From: Microbacterium foliorum
Lineage (GTDB): Bacteria; Actinomycetota; Actinomycetes; Actinomycetales; Microbacteriaceae
Assembly (NCBI RefSeq): GCF_006385575.1
Contig: NZ_CP041040.1
Coordinates: 3,224,001-3,288,000 of the forward strand
Reading direction: 5' to 3'
DNA: 64,000 bases
The position numbers and the translations under genes are program-made. The notes under the pieces are model-generated. The model worked only from the letters and a program-made list of their open reading frames with translations, searched no databases and was not told the origin of the DNA. This document shows, piece after piece, positions 42,914-51,512 of the stretch (its first letter is position 1; every line of letters begins with the position of its first letter).

Positions 42914-43887
42914 CCTTCGCCTCGCCCCACGACACCTGGTTCCCCGACGCCGCCTTCGATGCCAGTTACGGTCACACGCTCAAGACGCTGCGCGGGATCG
43001 CTCCGATCGCACCGCCCGAGGGCTTCGCGAAGCGCTGGATGCGGTGGCGCGACGAGGCGCGGCAGGTGGATGCCGCCCCGGTCGTTCTGTCGGTCGATTC
43101 CGCAGCGGGCCGCCGCGTCTCGGTGATCGAGTACTCGGGGGCCGACGGAACGCGCCTGCGCGCGTGGGTCGTCGAACCTGTCTCGGGTGCCGCGCGCATC
43201 GGCGTCGTGCACAGCCACGGCTACGGAGGACGGGAAGCGATCGATCTCGCTCGCGTGCCCGATCATGCGGCCGCCGTCTTCCCCGTCGCCCGAGGCCTGC
43301 CGACGCTCAACGCCGGCGTGGGCGCCCCCGAGCCGATCGCCGAGCACGTGCTCGCCGGCATCGACGACCCCGATCGCTACGTGCTGGGTCTGTGCGCCCG
43401 CGATCTGTGGCTCGCGGCCGACGCTCTGCTCGCCCTGACCGGCGATACTCCTCTCTATTACGTGGGTGAGAGCTTCGGCGGCGGCATCGGCTCACTCGCC
43501 CTCCCCTGGGACGACCGCTACATCGGCGCGACACTGATCGTGCCGAGCTTCGGCCAGTACGACGAGCGATTGGCCGTGCACTGCCTCGGCAGCGGCGAGG
43601 TCGTGCGCGCTCACGTCGCCGCTCACCCCGAGGCCCGCGAGGTGCTGCGCTGGTTCGACGCATCGAGCTCGATGACGCTGACACAGGTACCTGTGCGCGT
43701 CGAGGCAGCGCTGTGGGATCCGTACGTGCCACCCCAGGGCCAGTTCGCGGTGGCGAACGCCGTCGGCGAGCTCGACCTCGAGGTGCTGCCCGCCGGGCAT
43801 GCGGACTACCCCGGGTCGGAGGACGTCAGGGCCGCGGCGATCCGCCACGGCCGCGCGCACCTCGAACGCGTTCTCGGAGCCAGCTGA
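42910..43887 (+). CDS. Acetyl xylan esterase (AXE1)-like alpha/beta hydrolase
   Basis: The 325-residue alpha/beta hydrolase has the nucleophile elbow GESFGGG (Ser in YVGESFGGGIGS) and an oxyanion region HSHGYGG. A His near the C-terminus (LPAGHADYPG) could complete the triad. It resembles the acetyl xylan esterase/cephalosporin deacetylase group, but sequence conservation is modest and there is no signal peptide. It is coupled to the CGNR gene. Confidence 0.72.
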   Translation: MTFASPHDTWFPDAAFDASYGHTLKTLRGIAPIAPPEGFAKRWMRWRDEARQVDAAPVVLSVDSAAGRRVSVIEYSGADGTRLRAWVVEPVSGAARIGVVHSHGYGGREAIDLARVPDHAAAVFPVARGLPTLNAGVGAPEPIAEHVLAGIDDPDRYVLGLCARDLWLAADALLALTGDTPLYYVGESFGGGIGSLALPWDDRYIGATLIVPSFGQYDERLAVHCLGSGEVVRAHVAAHPEAREVLRWFDASSSMTLTQVPVRVEAALWDPYVPPQGQFAVANAVGELDLEVLPAGHADYPGSEDVRAAAIRHGRAHLERVLGAS

Positions 43888-43971
43888 GTCCGGCAGAGTG
43901 AGATGCCGAACCGGCCGACGTCGAACCTCTCGCGGCACTTCGGGATGCTCGGTCGGACGACCATCGAGGCG

Positions 43972-44946
43972 TCACTCGCCGCGCAGCCAGCCCAGGAATC
44001 CACCGCGGCGCGGGCGGGGTTCGTCCACCGGCACCGCCGATCGCCGGCCGACGCGGTAGAACGCCTCGGCATTGCGCCACATGATGGCGTCGACGTCGTG
44101 CCCGCGGCGCTCGGCCCACGCGATCACGGCATCCGCCCACCGGCTGCGCGCCGTCGGCTGATAGGTGGGCGAGCCGTCTTCCGGAGCATAGGGATCGCCC
44201 TCCTCCGCAGGACCGATGACCGAGACCGGCCAGTCGCTGCCCCACATGAGCCGTTCGACTCCGAACGCGTCGGCCGCGGCATCGAGGAACGGATGCAGTT
44301 GCTCAGCCGACCAGTCGCCGCCGGCCTCCGCCGGAAGACCCGACAGCTTGCACCACGTGTTCGGATGCCGTGCGAGGTCGTCGAGATCGCGCACCCACTC
44401 CATGGTCGGCACCACGGGAGCATCCGCGGTGCCCACCTCGGGCTTGCCGAGGTGATCGAGCACGATCCGCAGTTCGGGCACGGCCCCGGCGAGGCGGGCG
44501 ATCTCGGGCAGCTGCGCCGCGCGCACGCACGCGTCGAACGTCCACCCGCGGGCTGCGAGCTCGCGCGCACCGGTCACGAACGCGGCCGACACCGCGAGGC
44601 CGTCCGGTTCGATCTGCAGATCGTGGCGCACGCCGACCACGAGCGGCTCGGCGGCGAGTCCCTCGAGGTGCGCAGTGGTGTCGGTGCCGCGGTCGAGGCG
44701 TGCTCCCGCGACGATGCCGACCACGCCCACCTCATCAGCCTGTTCGACGACCCACCGCACCTCGGCGAGGAAGTCGTCTTCGATCGTCCCGGCCTGCACG
44801 AAGACCGACTTCTCGACCGTGGCGACGTCGATCGGCGAGTGCTCAATCTCGAGCGCAGCGAACTCCCACGCGAGCGGTCCCTCGAGCCACGTGTAGGTCA
44901 GAGTCGAGGGCGACCACAGGTGCAGGTGCGAATCGAGTATGCGCAT
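43972..44946 (-). CDS. Amidohydrolase 2 family, sugar-lactonase-like
   Basis: This 324-residue TIM-barrel protein starts RILDSHLHLWSP (HxH metal motif) and later has VLDHLGKPEVG and LMWGSDWPVSVIG, the signatures of L-fucono/L-rhamnono-1,4-lactonase-like amidohydrolases. It would hydrolyse a sugar-derived lactone in the cytoplasm, consistent with the many sugar genes nearby. It is divergent from the PfkB kinase. Confidence 0.85.
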   Translation of the reverse strand: MRILDSHLHLWSPSTLTYTWLEGPLAWEFAALEIEHSPIDVATVEKSVFVQAGTIEDDFLAEVRWVVEQADEVGVVGIVAGARLDRGTDTTAHLEGLAAEPLVVGVRHDLQIEPDGLAVSAAFVTGARELAARGWTFDACVRAAQLPEIARLAGAVPELRIVLDHLGKPEVGTADAPVVPTMEWVRDLDDLARHPNTWCKLSGLPAEAGGDWSAEQLHPFLDAAADAFGVERLMWGSDWPVSVIGPAEEGDPYAPEDGSPTYQPTARSRWADAVIAWAERRGHDVDAIMWRNAEAFYRVGRRSAVPVDEPRPRRGGFLGWLRGE

Positions 44947-45000
44947 GCCCCCATCCTGCCGCAGAGGTCGTCGAGCACGACATCCCTTCCCGCTCGTCCC

Positions 45001-45016
45001 ACCTGTGGTTACAGGT
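45001..45016. promoter_or_regulatory. ACCTGT-GGTT-ACAGGT inverted repeat upstream of the kinase
   Basis: A perfect 6-bp inverted repeat with a 4-bp centre lies ~73 bp before the kinase start and ~55 bp before the divergent amidohydrolase. It could be an operator; the regulator is unknown, and the neighbouring GntR gene is truncated. Confidence 0.4.
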
Positions 45017-45088
45017 TCGGATTCGGCTAATGTATGACAGCCGCGGAGGATGTCGACGCACCCCGCATCGACGACGATCAGGAGCGCC

Positions 45089-46039
45089 ATGACAGCCGCC
45101 ACCTCGCCCGATCGCACCGGCGTCGTCATCGTCGGCAGTGTGAGCGCAGACGTGACGACCTTCTCGACCCGGCTCCCGGCCCGTGGCGAGACCATCCTCG
45201 GAGACGAGTTCACCCTCATGCTCGGGGGCAAGGGCGCGAACCAGGCCGTCGCGGCCGGGCGCTCGGGAGCCCGCACGAGCTTCGTCGGATGCGTCGGCGA
45301 CGACCTCTTCCACGACCTCGTCGTCACCGGGCTGAGCGAGGCCGGTGTCGACCTCACGCACCTTCGCACGGTGCCCGGCCCGACGGGCATCGCGCACATC
45401 CGCGTCGATGCCTCGGCGCAGAACGACATCGTCATGGTGCCCCTCGCCAACGCCGCCCTCGGCGCCGAGCAGATCGATGCGGCGCTCACGGCCCTCGCGC
45501 CGACCACGTCGGTGTTGCTCACCCAGCTCGAGACCCCCTCGGCACTCACTGCGCACATCACGTCGCGCGGACGCGAGCACGGCATGACGGTCATCCTCGA
45601 CCCGGCACCGGCCGCTCCGCTCGACGACGCGGTGTGGGCGAACATCGACATCGTGACCCCGAACGAGACCGAGGCCTCGGTGCTCACCGGCATCGAGGTG
45701 ACGGACGCCGACTCGGCCGCGCTCGCCGGACGCTGGTTCCTCGACCGTGGCGTCGGCGCGGCCGTGATCACGCTCGCGGGCCAGGGCTCGTGCGTCGTGA
45801 CGGCGGCCGGCGCATCCGTCGTCCCGTCCTTCCCGGTCGCCGCCGTCGACACCACGGCGGCGGGCGACGCCTATGCCGGATATCTCGGTGCTGCGCTGGC
45901 GAACGGCCTGGAGCTGACGGATGCCGTGCGCATCGCCACCGCGGCCGGCGCCCTCGCCGTCACGAAGCAGGGCGCCTCACCGAGCCTGCCGCTGCGGGCC
46001 GACGTCGAGGCGTTCCTGGCCGCACGAGAAGCCCACTGA
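45089..46039 (+). CDS. PfkB family sugar kinase, ribokinase-like
   Basis: The 316-residue kinase has PfkB signature 1 (GGKGANQAVAAGR) and signature 2 (DTTAAGDAYAGYL, as in ribokinase), with the VTPNETEASVLTGIEV segment of RbsK. It phosphorylates a sugar, probably ribose or a related pentose. AGGAG precedes ATG 45089; an in-frame ATG at 45050 would add 13 residues without a good binding site. A truncated GntR gene follows after one base. Confidence 0.88.
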   Translation: MTAATSPDRTGVVIVGSVSADVTTFSTRLPARGETILGDEFTLMLGGKGANQAVAAGRSGARTSFVGCVGDDLFHDLVVTGLSEAGVDLTHLRTVPGPTGIAHIRVDASAQNDIVMVPLANAALGAEQIDAALTALAPTTSVLLTQLETPSALTAHITSRGREHGMTVILDPAPAAPLDDAVWANIDIVTPNETEASVLTGIEVTDADSAALAGRWFLDRGVGAAVITLAGQGSCVVTAAGASVVPSFPVAAVDTTAAGDAYAGYLGAALANGLELTDAVRIATAAGALAVTKQGASPSLPLRADVEAFLAAREAH

Positions 46040-46040
46040 C

Positions 46041-46196
46041 ATGAATGACACGATCGACCGCCACTCCGCGGCACCCATGTACGACCAGCTGCGTCGGCTG
46101 ATCATCGAGGGCATCTCGAGAGACGGCCTGCAGCCGGGCGACCCACTGCATGTCGACGACGCCGCCGGCACCTCGCGCGCCGGCACGGTTCGTTAG
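46041..46196 (+). pseudogene. Truncated GntR (HutC-type) regulator remnant
   Basis: The 51-codon frame encodes the start of a GntR HTH domain (APMYDQLRRLIIEGISRDGLQPGDPL) and then departs into an unrelated tail and a stop. A complete HutC-type regulator would continue into the recognition helix and a ~140-residue ligand domain; neither is present. It begins one base after the kinase stop, the usual place for a pathway regulator. A deletion has probably joined its 5' end to the sequence before 46272. Confidence 0.7.
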
Positions 46197-46271
46197 CCGA
46201 GTGCGCTGAGGCGGCTAGCCTGGCGGAAGACGACACGCCCCTTGGGGCGACGTGAGCGAGGGGGAGACACG

Positions 46272-47117
46272 ATGGTCGATTCGAATGAGCCAGGACCCGA
46301 GCCGGTTGTCCCGCCGCCTCCGCCCGGAGCACCGGGCGCTTTTCCGACATCAGTCCCCTCGGGCATCCCGCTTGCACCCTCGTTGAGTGGGCCCCCCGCG
46401 CCTCCTGCCGGTCCGGCCGTGCCGCCGCCCCCTGCATTCACGGCGCCTCCCGCGCCGCCGCTGCCGCCGTATGCGTCGGCCGCCTACCCGCCACCGCAGC
46501 ACGGCGGCCAGCCTCAGGGTGCCGTCTACGGCGCCGGGTACCCGATGTCGACGTTGCCACCCGACGCGCCGAAGTCCTCCGGCCGGACTGTCGGCATCGT
46601 GTTGGCCGCAGTGGGTGCGTTCGTCGTGCTCATCGTCGTCGGAATAGCGGTGGTCGTGGGGCTCCTGGTGGCGTCACGTTCGCCGGAGCCGGTGTCGGCC
46701 CCTGCGCCGGCCGTGACGGCAGCACCGACCGCTCCCTCCGACGACACGGATGCCGACGAGCCGCCGTCCGACGACTCGGGTGACGCCGATGCATCCGGAA
46801 TAGCCGACGTTCTCCAGGCGAAGATCGACGAATACAAGCGCCTGCGCGACAGCGGCGCGCTGTGGGAGAGCATCCCCGACACCGAGTTCAACCGCACCGC
46901 CGTCTCGGCCTTCCTCTACTTTCTGACCGACATGAAGGTCGCGACGATCTGGGGTGTCGACGAGGCGCAGGCGCAGGAGTACGAGGAGCGGATGACGATG
47001 CTCGAGGAGCGCCTGCTCGCTGAGCAGCCGCTCGGCGACGACATCCAGATCACCCTCGAAGACGAGGTCTTCACCTACGACGGCCAGACGGGCGAGGGCG
47101 GCTACACCGCCAGATAG
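46272..47117 (+). CDS. Proline-rich single-helix membrane protein
   Basis: This 281-residue protein has a Pro/Ala-rich cytoplasmic N-terminus (~residues 1-110), one transmembrane helix ([26 protein letters not shown], ~115-140), an acidic Asp/Ser/Pro linker, and a C-terminal ~90-residue extracytoplasmic domain ([23 protein letters not shown]). No named family is recognised for the last domain. A CGCCCC-TT-GGGGCG hairpin sits at 46236-46249 in its leader. GGGGAG precedes ATG 46272. Confidence 0.75.
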   Translation: MVDSNEPGPEPVVPPPPPGAPGAFPTSVPSGIPLAPSLSGPPAPPAGPAVPPPPAFTAPPAPPLPPYASAAYPPPQHGGQPQGAVYGAGYPMSTLPPDAPKSSGRTVGIVLAAVGAFVVLIVVGIAVVVGLLVASRSPEPVSAPAPAVTAAPTAPSDDTDADEPPSDDSGDADASGIADVLQAKIDEYKRLRDSGALWESIPDTEFNRTAVSAFLYFLTDMKVATIWGVDEAQAQEYEERMTMLEERLLAEQPLGDDIQITLEDEVFTYDGQTGEGGYTAR

Positions 47118-47137
47118 AGGAGCGTTACGCTCGAAGC

Positions 47138-48196
47138 ATGAGCGACTGGACCAGCACCGCGATCGCCCTGCTGGAGGCCGACGCGAACCGCAGTGCCGAC
47201 ACGCACCTGCACCTCTTCCCGCTGCCGCCCGAGTGGGGCATCGATCTGTATCTCAAGGACGAGTCGGTGCACCCCACCGGGTCGCTCAAGCACCGTCTCG
47301 CGCGCTCGCTGATCCTCTACGGGCTCGTCAACGGCCGCATCACCGAGCACTCGACGCTGGTCGAGTCGTCGAGCGGCTCGACCGCCGTCTCCGAGGCGTA
47401 CTTCGCGCGGATGCTGGGGCTGCCGTTCGTCACCGTCGTGCCGCGGTCGACCAGCCAGGAGAAGATCGACCTCATCGAGTTCTACGGCGGCCGCTGCCAC
47501 TTCGTCGACCGCGCAGAGGACATGTCTCCCGAGGCCCAGCGCCTCGCGTCCGAATGCCACGGCCACTACCTCGATCAGTTCACGTATGCCGAGCGCGCGA
47601 CCGACTGGCGCGGCAACAACAACATCGCCGAGAGCGTGTTCAGCCAGCTGTCGCAGGAGCGGCATCCGATCCCCCGCTGGATCGTCGTGGGCGCGGGCAC
47701 CGGCGGCACGAGCGCGACGTTCGGGCGCTACGTGAAGTACCGCCGCCACGAGACGCAGATCGCCGTGGTCGACCCCGAGGGTTCGGCGTTCTACGACGGC
47801 TGGGCCGGCACGGTCGATCCGCCCGTCGGACGCCCGAGCCGCATCGAGGGCATCGGCCGGCCGCGCGTCGAGGCCTCATTCGTGCCCAGCGTGATCGACG
47901 AGATGATCCGCGTTCCCGACGCCGGCTCGATCGCCGCGATCCGGATGCTGCGCGAGCGCACGCTGCACCTCGCCGGTGGCTCGACCGGCACCAACCTCTA
48001 CGGTGCCTTCCAGCTGATCGCACGCATGCGCGCGGCCGGCGAGACCGGCAGCATCGTCACCCTGATCTGCGACAGCGGCATCCGCTACGCCGGCACGTAC
48101 TTCAACGACGAGTGGGTCGCAGGTCAAGGCTGGGACCTCGCCCCGCATCGCGCCCGCCTCGACCACTTCCTCGAGACCGGCGTCTGGGTCGACTGA
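47138..48196 (+). CDS. PLP-dependent cysteine synthase-family protein, Cds1-like
   Basis: The 352-residue fold-type II PLP enzyme has the Schiff-base Lys in HPTGSLKHR, a substrate loop [14 protein letters not shown], and the phosphate-binding glycine loop [12 protein letters not shown]. Length and motifs match the mycobacterial Cds1 group, reported as an L-cysteine desulfhydrase that releases H2S and pyruvate. A role as cysteine synthase cannot be excluded. Confidence 0.85.
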   Translation: MSDWTSTAIALLEADANRSADTHLHLFPLPPEWGIDLYLKDESVHPTGSLKHRLARSLILYGLVNGRITEHSTLVESSSGSTAVSEAYFARMLGLPFVTVVPRSTSQEKIDLIEFYGGRCHFVDRAEDMSPEAQRLASECHGHYLDQFTYAERATDWRGNNNIAESVFSQLSQERHPIPRWIVVGAGTGGTSATFGRYVKYRRHETQIAVVDPEGSAFYDGWAGTVDPPVGRPSRIEGIGRPRVEASFVPSVIDEMIRVPDAGSIAAIRMLRERTLHLAGGSTGTNLYGAFQLIARMRAAGETGSIVTLICDSGIRYAGTYFNDEWVAGQGWDLAPHRARLDHFLETGVWVD

Positions 48197-48216
48197 GCAG
48201 GTTCGACTGGCCTGCT

Positions 48217-48304
48217 CGTTCACAATTCAGCACGGACTTCGTCGATCGGCCACCTGGCCACCCGTTTCGCTCGGGATCCGACCGGTGATGCTGAATTGTG
48301 AACG
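48217..48304. repeat. 16-bp inverted repeat flanking a 56-bp spacer
   Basis: CGTTCACAATTCAGCA (48217-48232) is exactly inverted at 48289-48304 (TGCTGAATTGTGAACG). The element fills most of the 122-bp gap between two co-directional genes. The spacer contains no obvious gene. Its arms differ in sequence from the other palindromes in the window. Confidence 0.88.
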
Positions 48305-48318
48305 GCTACGCTGGCCGC

Positions 48319-48831
48319 ATGACTACTCTCATCCTCACTGTCGCGGGTGCTGATCGCCCCGGACTCGTCGCCGCGGTCGCCGATGTCGTCGACGCCCACG
48401 AAGGCAACTGGGAGAACAGCTCGCTGGCCGAGCTCGCCGGAACCTTCGCCGGTGTGATCGAGGTGTCGGTCGCACCCGAGCACTCGGAGGGGCTGCAGGC
48501 GGCACTCCGCGAACTGCAGGGCCAGGGTCTGCTGACGCTCGCCGTTCTGACCGGCACGCCCGCGGCGGACGCCGAGGCGCAGGTGCTCGAGATCCGGATT
48601 CTCGGCAACGACCGATCCGGCATCGTCCGTGAGGTGTCCAACGTGCTGAACGCGCACGAGCTCAGCATCGAAGAGCTGGCGACAGAGACGCGGGATGCCG
48701 CGATGGCCGGCGGCCGTCTGTTCGAGGCATCTGTGATCGCACGGGTTCCCGAGTCGGTCGACCTCGACGCGCTGCGTCGCGACCTCGAGCGCATCGCCAC
48801 CGAGATCCAGGTCGACATCACCCTCGCCTGA
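48319..48831 (+). CDS. ACT domain protein, glycine cleavage repressor-like
   Basis: The 170-residue protein contains two ACT domains, the first starting TLILTVAGADRPGLVAAVADVV and the second VLEIRILGNDRSGIVREVSNVL. Each has the D-R-x-G-(L/I)-V ligand turn. This is the GcvR-like layout; such proteins sense amino acids and act through partners. ATG 48319 was chosen because the earlier in-frame GTG lies inside the inverted repeat. Confidence 0.85.
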   Translation: MTTLILTVAGADRPGLVAAVADVVDAHEGNWENSSLAELAGTFAGVIEVSVAPEHSEGLQAALRELQGQGLLTLAVLTGTPAADAEAQVLEIRILGNDRSGIVREVSNVLNAHELSIEELATETRDAAMAGGRLFEASVIARVPESVDLDALRRDLERIATEIQVDITLA

Positions 48832-48840
48832 GCTGTCCCG

Positions 48841-49284
48841 ATGGCCGACGAAATCAGCATCTCGATCGCGGACCGCCTCACGCCGAGCGACCTCCAGCAG
48901 ATCGAGACACTTCTGCCCCAGATCTCGGCGACCGCTCGATTCGACGCGGCACGGGTGCTCTCGCTGCTCGAGGCGCCGAACGCAGACCTCTTCGTCGCGC
49001 GCGAGTCAGGACGGATCGTGGGGATGGCCACTCTCGCGATGGCCCCGCTCATCACCGGACGGCACGGCAGCATCGAAGACGTCGTGGTCGATCAGAGCAC
49101 CCGTGGACGAGGCATCGCACGACTGCTGCTCGAGACGATCATCGAGGAGTCCGAACGGCGAGGACTGTCGAAGCTCGATCTGACCTCCCGTCCGTCTCGC
49201 GAATCGGCATTGCGCCTCTACGAATCGGTCGGCTTCGTCCGTCGAAACACGAACGTGATGCGCTTCGCACCGCAGGAGACCTGA
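48841..49284 (+). CDS. GNAT family N-acetyltransferase
   Basis: This 147-residue protein has the acetyl-CoA pyrophosphate loop in VVDQSTRGRGIARLLLETII (R-G-x-G-I/A) and the C-terminal SALRLYESVGFVRRNTNVMRF of GNAT enzymes. The substrate is unknown. It begins nine bases after the ACT gene and probably shares its transcript. Confidence 0.88.
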   Translation: MADEISISIADRLTPSDLQQIETLLPQISATARFDAARVLSLLEAPNADLFVARESGRIVGMATLAMAPLITGRHGSIEDVVVDQSTRGRGIARLLLETIIEESERRGLSKLDLTSRPSRESALRLYESVGFVRRNTNVMRFAPQET

Positions 49285-49314
49285 ATCGAGGCGCTCCTCG
49301 CTGCCCCGCCGCGC

Positions 49315-50028
49315 TCAGTCCGGCTCGACGGCCGGCGCCTCGGCGACGATGTCCGTCTCGGTGTACCGGCGCACCCAGTACTCGGTCTGCGCCACGTGCG
49401 CGGATGCCGCGGTCGACGCCGCGACCGGATCCGCTGCCGCGAGTCCACGGAGAATCGCCCGGTGCCCGGCGTCCGAGTGCAGCTTGAGTTCGGCCGCGTC
49501 GCCGGCATCCGGAATCCGATACGCCCGCGATCGTGAGCGCAGCACGTCGATCAGGCTCGTGAGGGCGTCGTTGCCCGCGACCTCCGAGATCGTCATGTGG
49601 AAGGCGTGGTCGAGACGCGAGTGATCCTCGAAGTCGTCGCTGGCCTCGATCTCGTCGAGCACGCCGCTGAGCTCCTCGATCGTCGCGGCGTCGATGCGCG
49701 CCGCCGCGAGCGCGGCGGCGTGCGGTTCGAGCACGCGGCGCAGCTCGGTCAGCTCGAGCACGCCTTCCATGGGCAGCAGGCCGACGGTGAGCGAGAGGCT
49801 GCCGATCAGGTCGGCGGCGCGCAGCTCGCTGACGTAGCTGCCCGAACCGTGGCGGGTCTCGAGCACCCCGAGCGCGGCCAGCATGCGGATGGCTTCGCGC
49901 AGCGATCCTCGCGAGACGCCGAGCGTCTCGCACAGCTCGCCCTCGCTGGGCAGACGGTCGCCGGGGCGCAGCGCGCCGTCGGCGATCAGCGCACGCAGCC
50001 CGTGCAGAGCCGTATCCAAAGCGCTCAT
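49315..50028 (-). CDS. FadR-type GntR family regulator
   Basis: The 237-residue protein has an N-terminal HTH (LPSEGELCETLGVSRGSLREAIRMLAALGVLE) and a C-terminal FCD domain (LRRVLEPHAAALAA, LDHAFHMTISEVAGN, HRAILRGL). ATG 50028 follows GAGG at a good spacing. It is divergent from the aminotransferase/CUT1 operon at 50193 and probably controls it through the site at 50093. Confidence 0.9.
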   Translation of the reverse strand: MSALDTALHGLRALIADGALRPGDRLPSEGELCETLGVSRGSLREAIRMLAALGVLETRHGSGSYVSELRAADLIGSLSLTVGLLPMEGVLELTELRRVLEPHAAALAAARIDAATIEELSGVLDEIEASDDFEDHSRLDHAFHMTISEVAGNDALTSLIDVLRSRSRAYRIPDAGDAAELKLHSDAGHRAILRGLAAADPVAASTAASAHVAQTEYWVRRYTETDIVAEAPAVEPD

Positions 50029-50092
50029 CGTGATCCTCTCTGACACCGGCCACTCCTCTGTGAGTCTGTCGGACCCGCGCTCGTCATCAAAT

Positions 50093-50103
50093 TCGTATGA
50101 CAA
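50093..50103. promoter_or_regulatory. FadR-subfamily operator
   Basis: TCGTATGACAA matches the TnGTnnnACnA consensus of FadR-subfamily GntR operators. It lies in the 164-bp divergent gap, 65 bp from the regulator start and 90 bp from the aminotransferase start. The gap is unusually AT-rich at 50090-50145. Confidence 0.6.
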
Positions 50104-50192
50104 CTATCTTTCATATTCACCTTTCCATAGCCATATCGGAACCTCTGTGGCAAAGTTGTGCAACAACTCCCCCGACGCACCGACGAGGACCG

Positions 50193-51428
50193 ATGCCCGC
50201 ACCACTCTTCCCCGCACCGCTCACGCTGAATTCCGGCATTCGAGCCCGTGATGCGTGGCCGCTCGATCCCGACGTGATTCACCTGAACCACGGCTCTTTC
50301 GGCGCTGTGCCCACCGCGGTCGTCGAGCAGCAGGATGCGCTGCGGCGCCGAGCCGATCTCAGCCCGGTCGAGTGGTTCCCCCGCATCGCCGAGCGCGTGC
50401 GCGCCGCCAGAGAGCGCACCGCCCCGTTTCTCGGTGCCCACGCTGAAGACAGTGTCTTCGTGCCCAACGCCTCGGCCGCGGCCACCGTCGTCTACAACGC
50501 CCTGCACCTCGAGCGCAGCGACGAGATCCTCGTGACCGACCAGGGCTACGGCGCGATCACGATGGGGGCGCAGCGCCTGGCCCGCCGCTTCGGAGCATTC
50601 GTCCGGGCCGTCGAGCTGCCACTGCTCGCCTCCGACGACGAGGTCGTGCAGCTCTTCGCCGACGCGCTCACGCCCCGCACGCGTCTGATCGTGGTCGACC
50701 AGATCACCTCGCCCACCGCGCGGATGCTGCCCACCCGCCGCATCGCCGAGCTCGCCGCCGAGCGCGGCATCCGCACTCTGGTCGACGGCGCGCACGCTCC
50801 CGGGCTGGTTGCGGATGCCGCCGCAGTCGCCGGCGGCGACTGGTGGTTCGGCAACCTGCACAAGTGGCCCTGCGCCCCACGCGGATCGGCGCTGCTCGTC
50901 ACGACAGCTCCCGACCGCGATGACCTCTGGCCGCTCATCGACTCGTGGGCCGCGAACGAGCCCTACCCCGAGCGCTTCGACACCCAGGGCACGATCGACG
51001 CGACGACCTACCTCGCCACCCCCGCGTCGATCGAGTTCATCGAGCGCGAGTTCGGCTGGCACAACGCCCGCCGGGCGATGGCGCAGATGGCGGATGCCGG
51101 TGCCGAGATCATCGCCGAGGGCCTGCGTCCCTACGGCGACGAAGACCCACTGACACCGCTGCCCTCTCCCGTGCCGTCGATGCGCCTCGTGCGCCTGCCG
51201 CTCGGACTCGGCTCGACCCGCGAGGAGGCCGACGCCCTGCGCATGGATCTGCTCGACGAGACCGGCGTCGAGACCGCGTTCACGAGCTTCCGCGGCGTCG
51301 GCTACTTCCGCCTCTCGGCGCACCTCTACACCGAGGCGTCGGACTTCGAGGCCTTCGTCGAGCGCTGCATCCCGCAGATCCTCCGCCGCGCCGGCATCCG
51401 CACCGCCGACTCGATCATCGTCACCTGA
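50193..51428 (+). CDS. Class V aminotransferase-like PLP enzyme
   Basis: The 411-residue protein resembles isopenicillin-N epimerase/cysteine desulfurase-type fold I enzymes: HLNHGSFGAVP at the start, the PLP-contacting VDGAHAPGLV Asp-x-x-His and the Schiff-base Lys in FGNLHKWPCAPRGS. The substrate is unknown. It lies 84 bp upstream of a CUT1 importer in the same orientation, and may process the imported compound. GAGG is followed by ATG 50193 after 4 bases. Confidence 0.85.
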   Translation: MPAPLFPAPLTLNSGIRARDAWPLDPDVIHLNHGSFGAVPTAVVEQQDALRRRADLSPVEWFPRIAERVRAARERTAPFLGAHAEDSVFVPNASAAATVVYNALHLERSDEILVTDQGYGAITMGAQRLARRFGAFVRAVELPLLASDDEVVQLFADALTPRTRLIVVDQITSPTARMLPTRRIAELAAERGIRTLVDGAHAPGLVADAAAVAGGDWWFGNLHKWPCAPRGSALLVTTAPDRDDLWPLIDSWAANEPYPERFDTQGTIDATTYLATPASIEFIEREFGWHNARRAMAQMADAGAEIIAEGLRPYGDEDPLTPLPSPVPSMRLVRLPLGLGSTREEADALRMDLLDETGVETAFTSFRGVGYFRLSAHLYTEASDFEAFVERCIPQILRRAGIRTADSIIVT

Positions 51429-51476
51429 CCCGCTCCACCCACCACCCGCTCCACCCACCACCCGCTCCACCCACCA
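51429..51476. repeat. Three tandem 16-bp repeats
   Basis: Three exact copies of CCCGCTCCACCCACCA are followed by a partial copy, filling most of the gap between the aminotransferase stop and the binding-protein start. The pattern suggests replication slippage. Confidence 0.92.
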
Positions 51477-51512
51477 CCCGACCCACCACCATCACCAACT
51501 GAGAGGCACCTC

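Noticed and set aside
50029..50103. N-terminal extension of the FadR-type regulator
   Set aside because: The extension would cover the operator at 50093 and is not part of the GntR domain; ATG 50028 has a good ribosome binding site.
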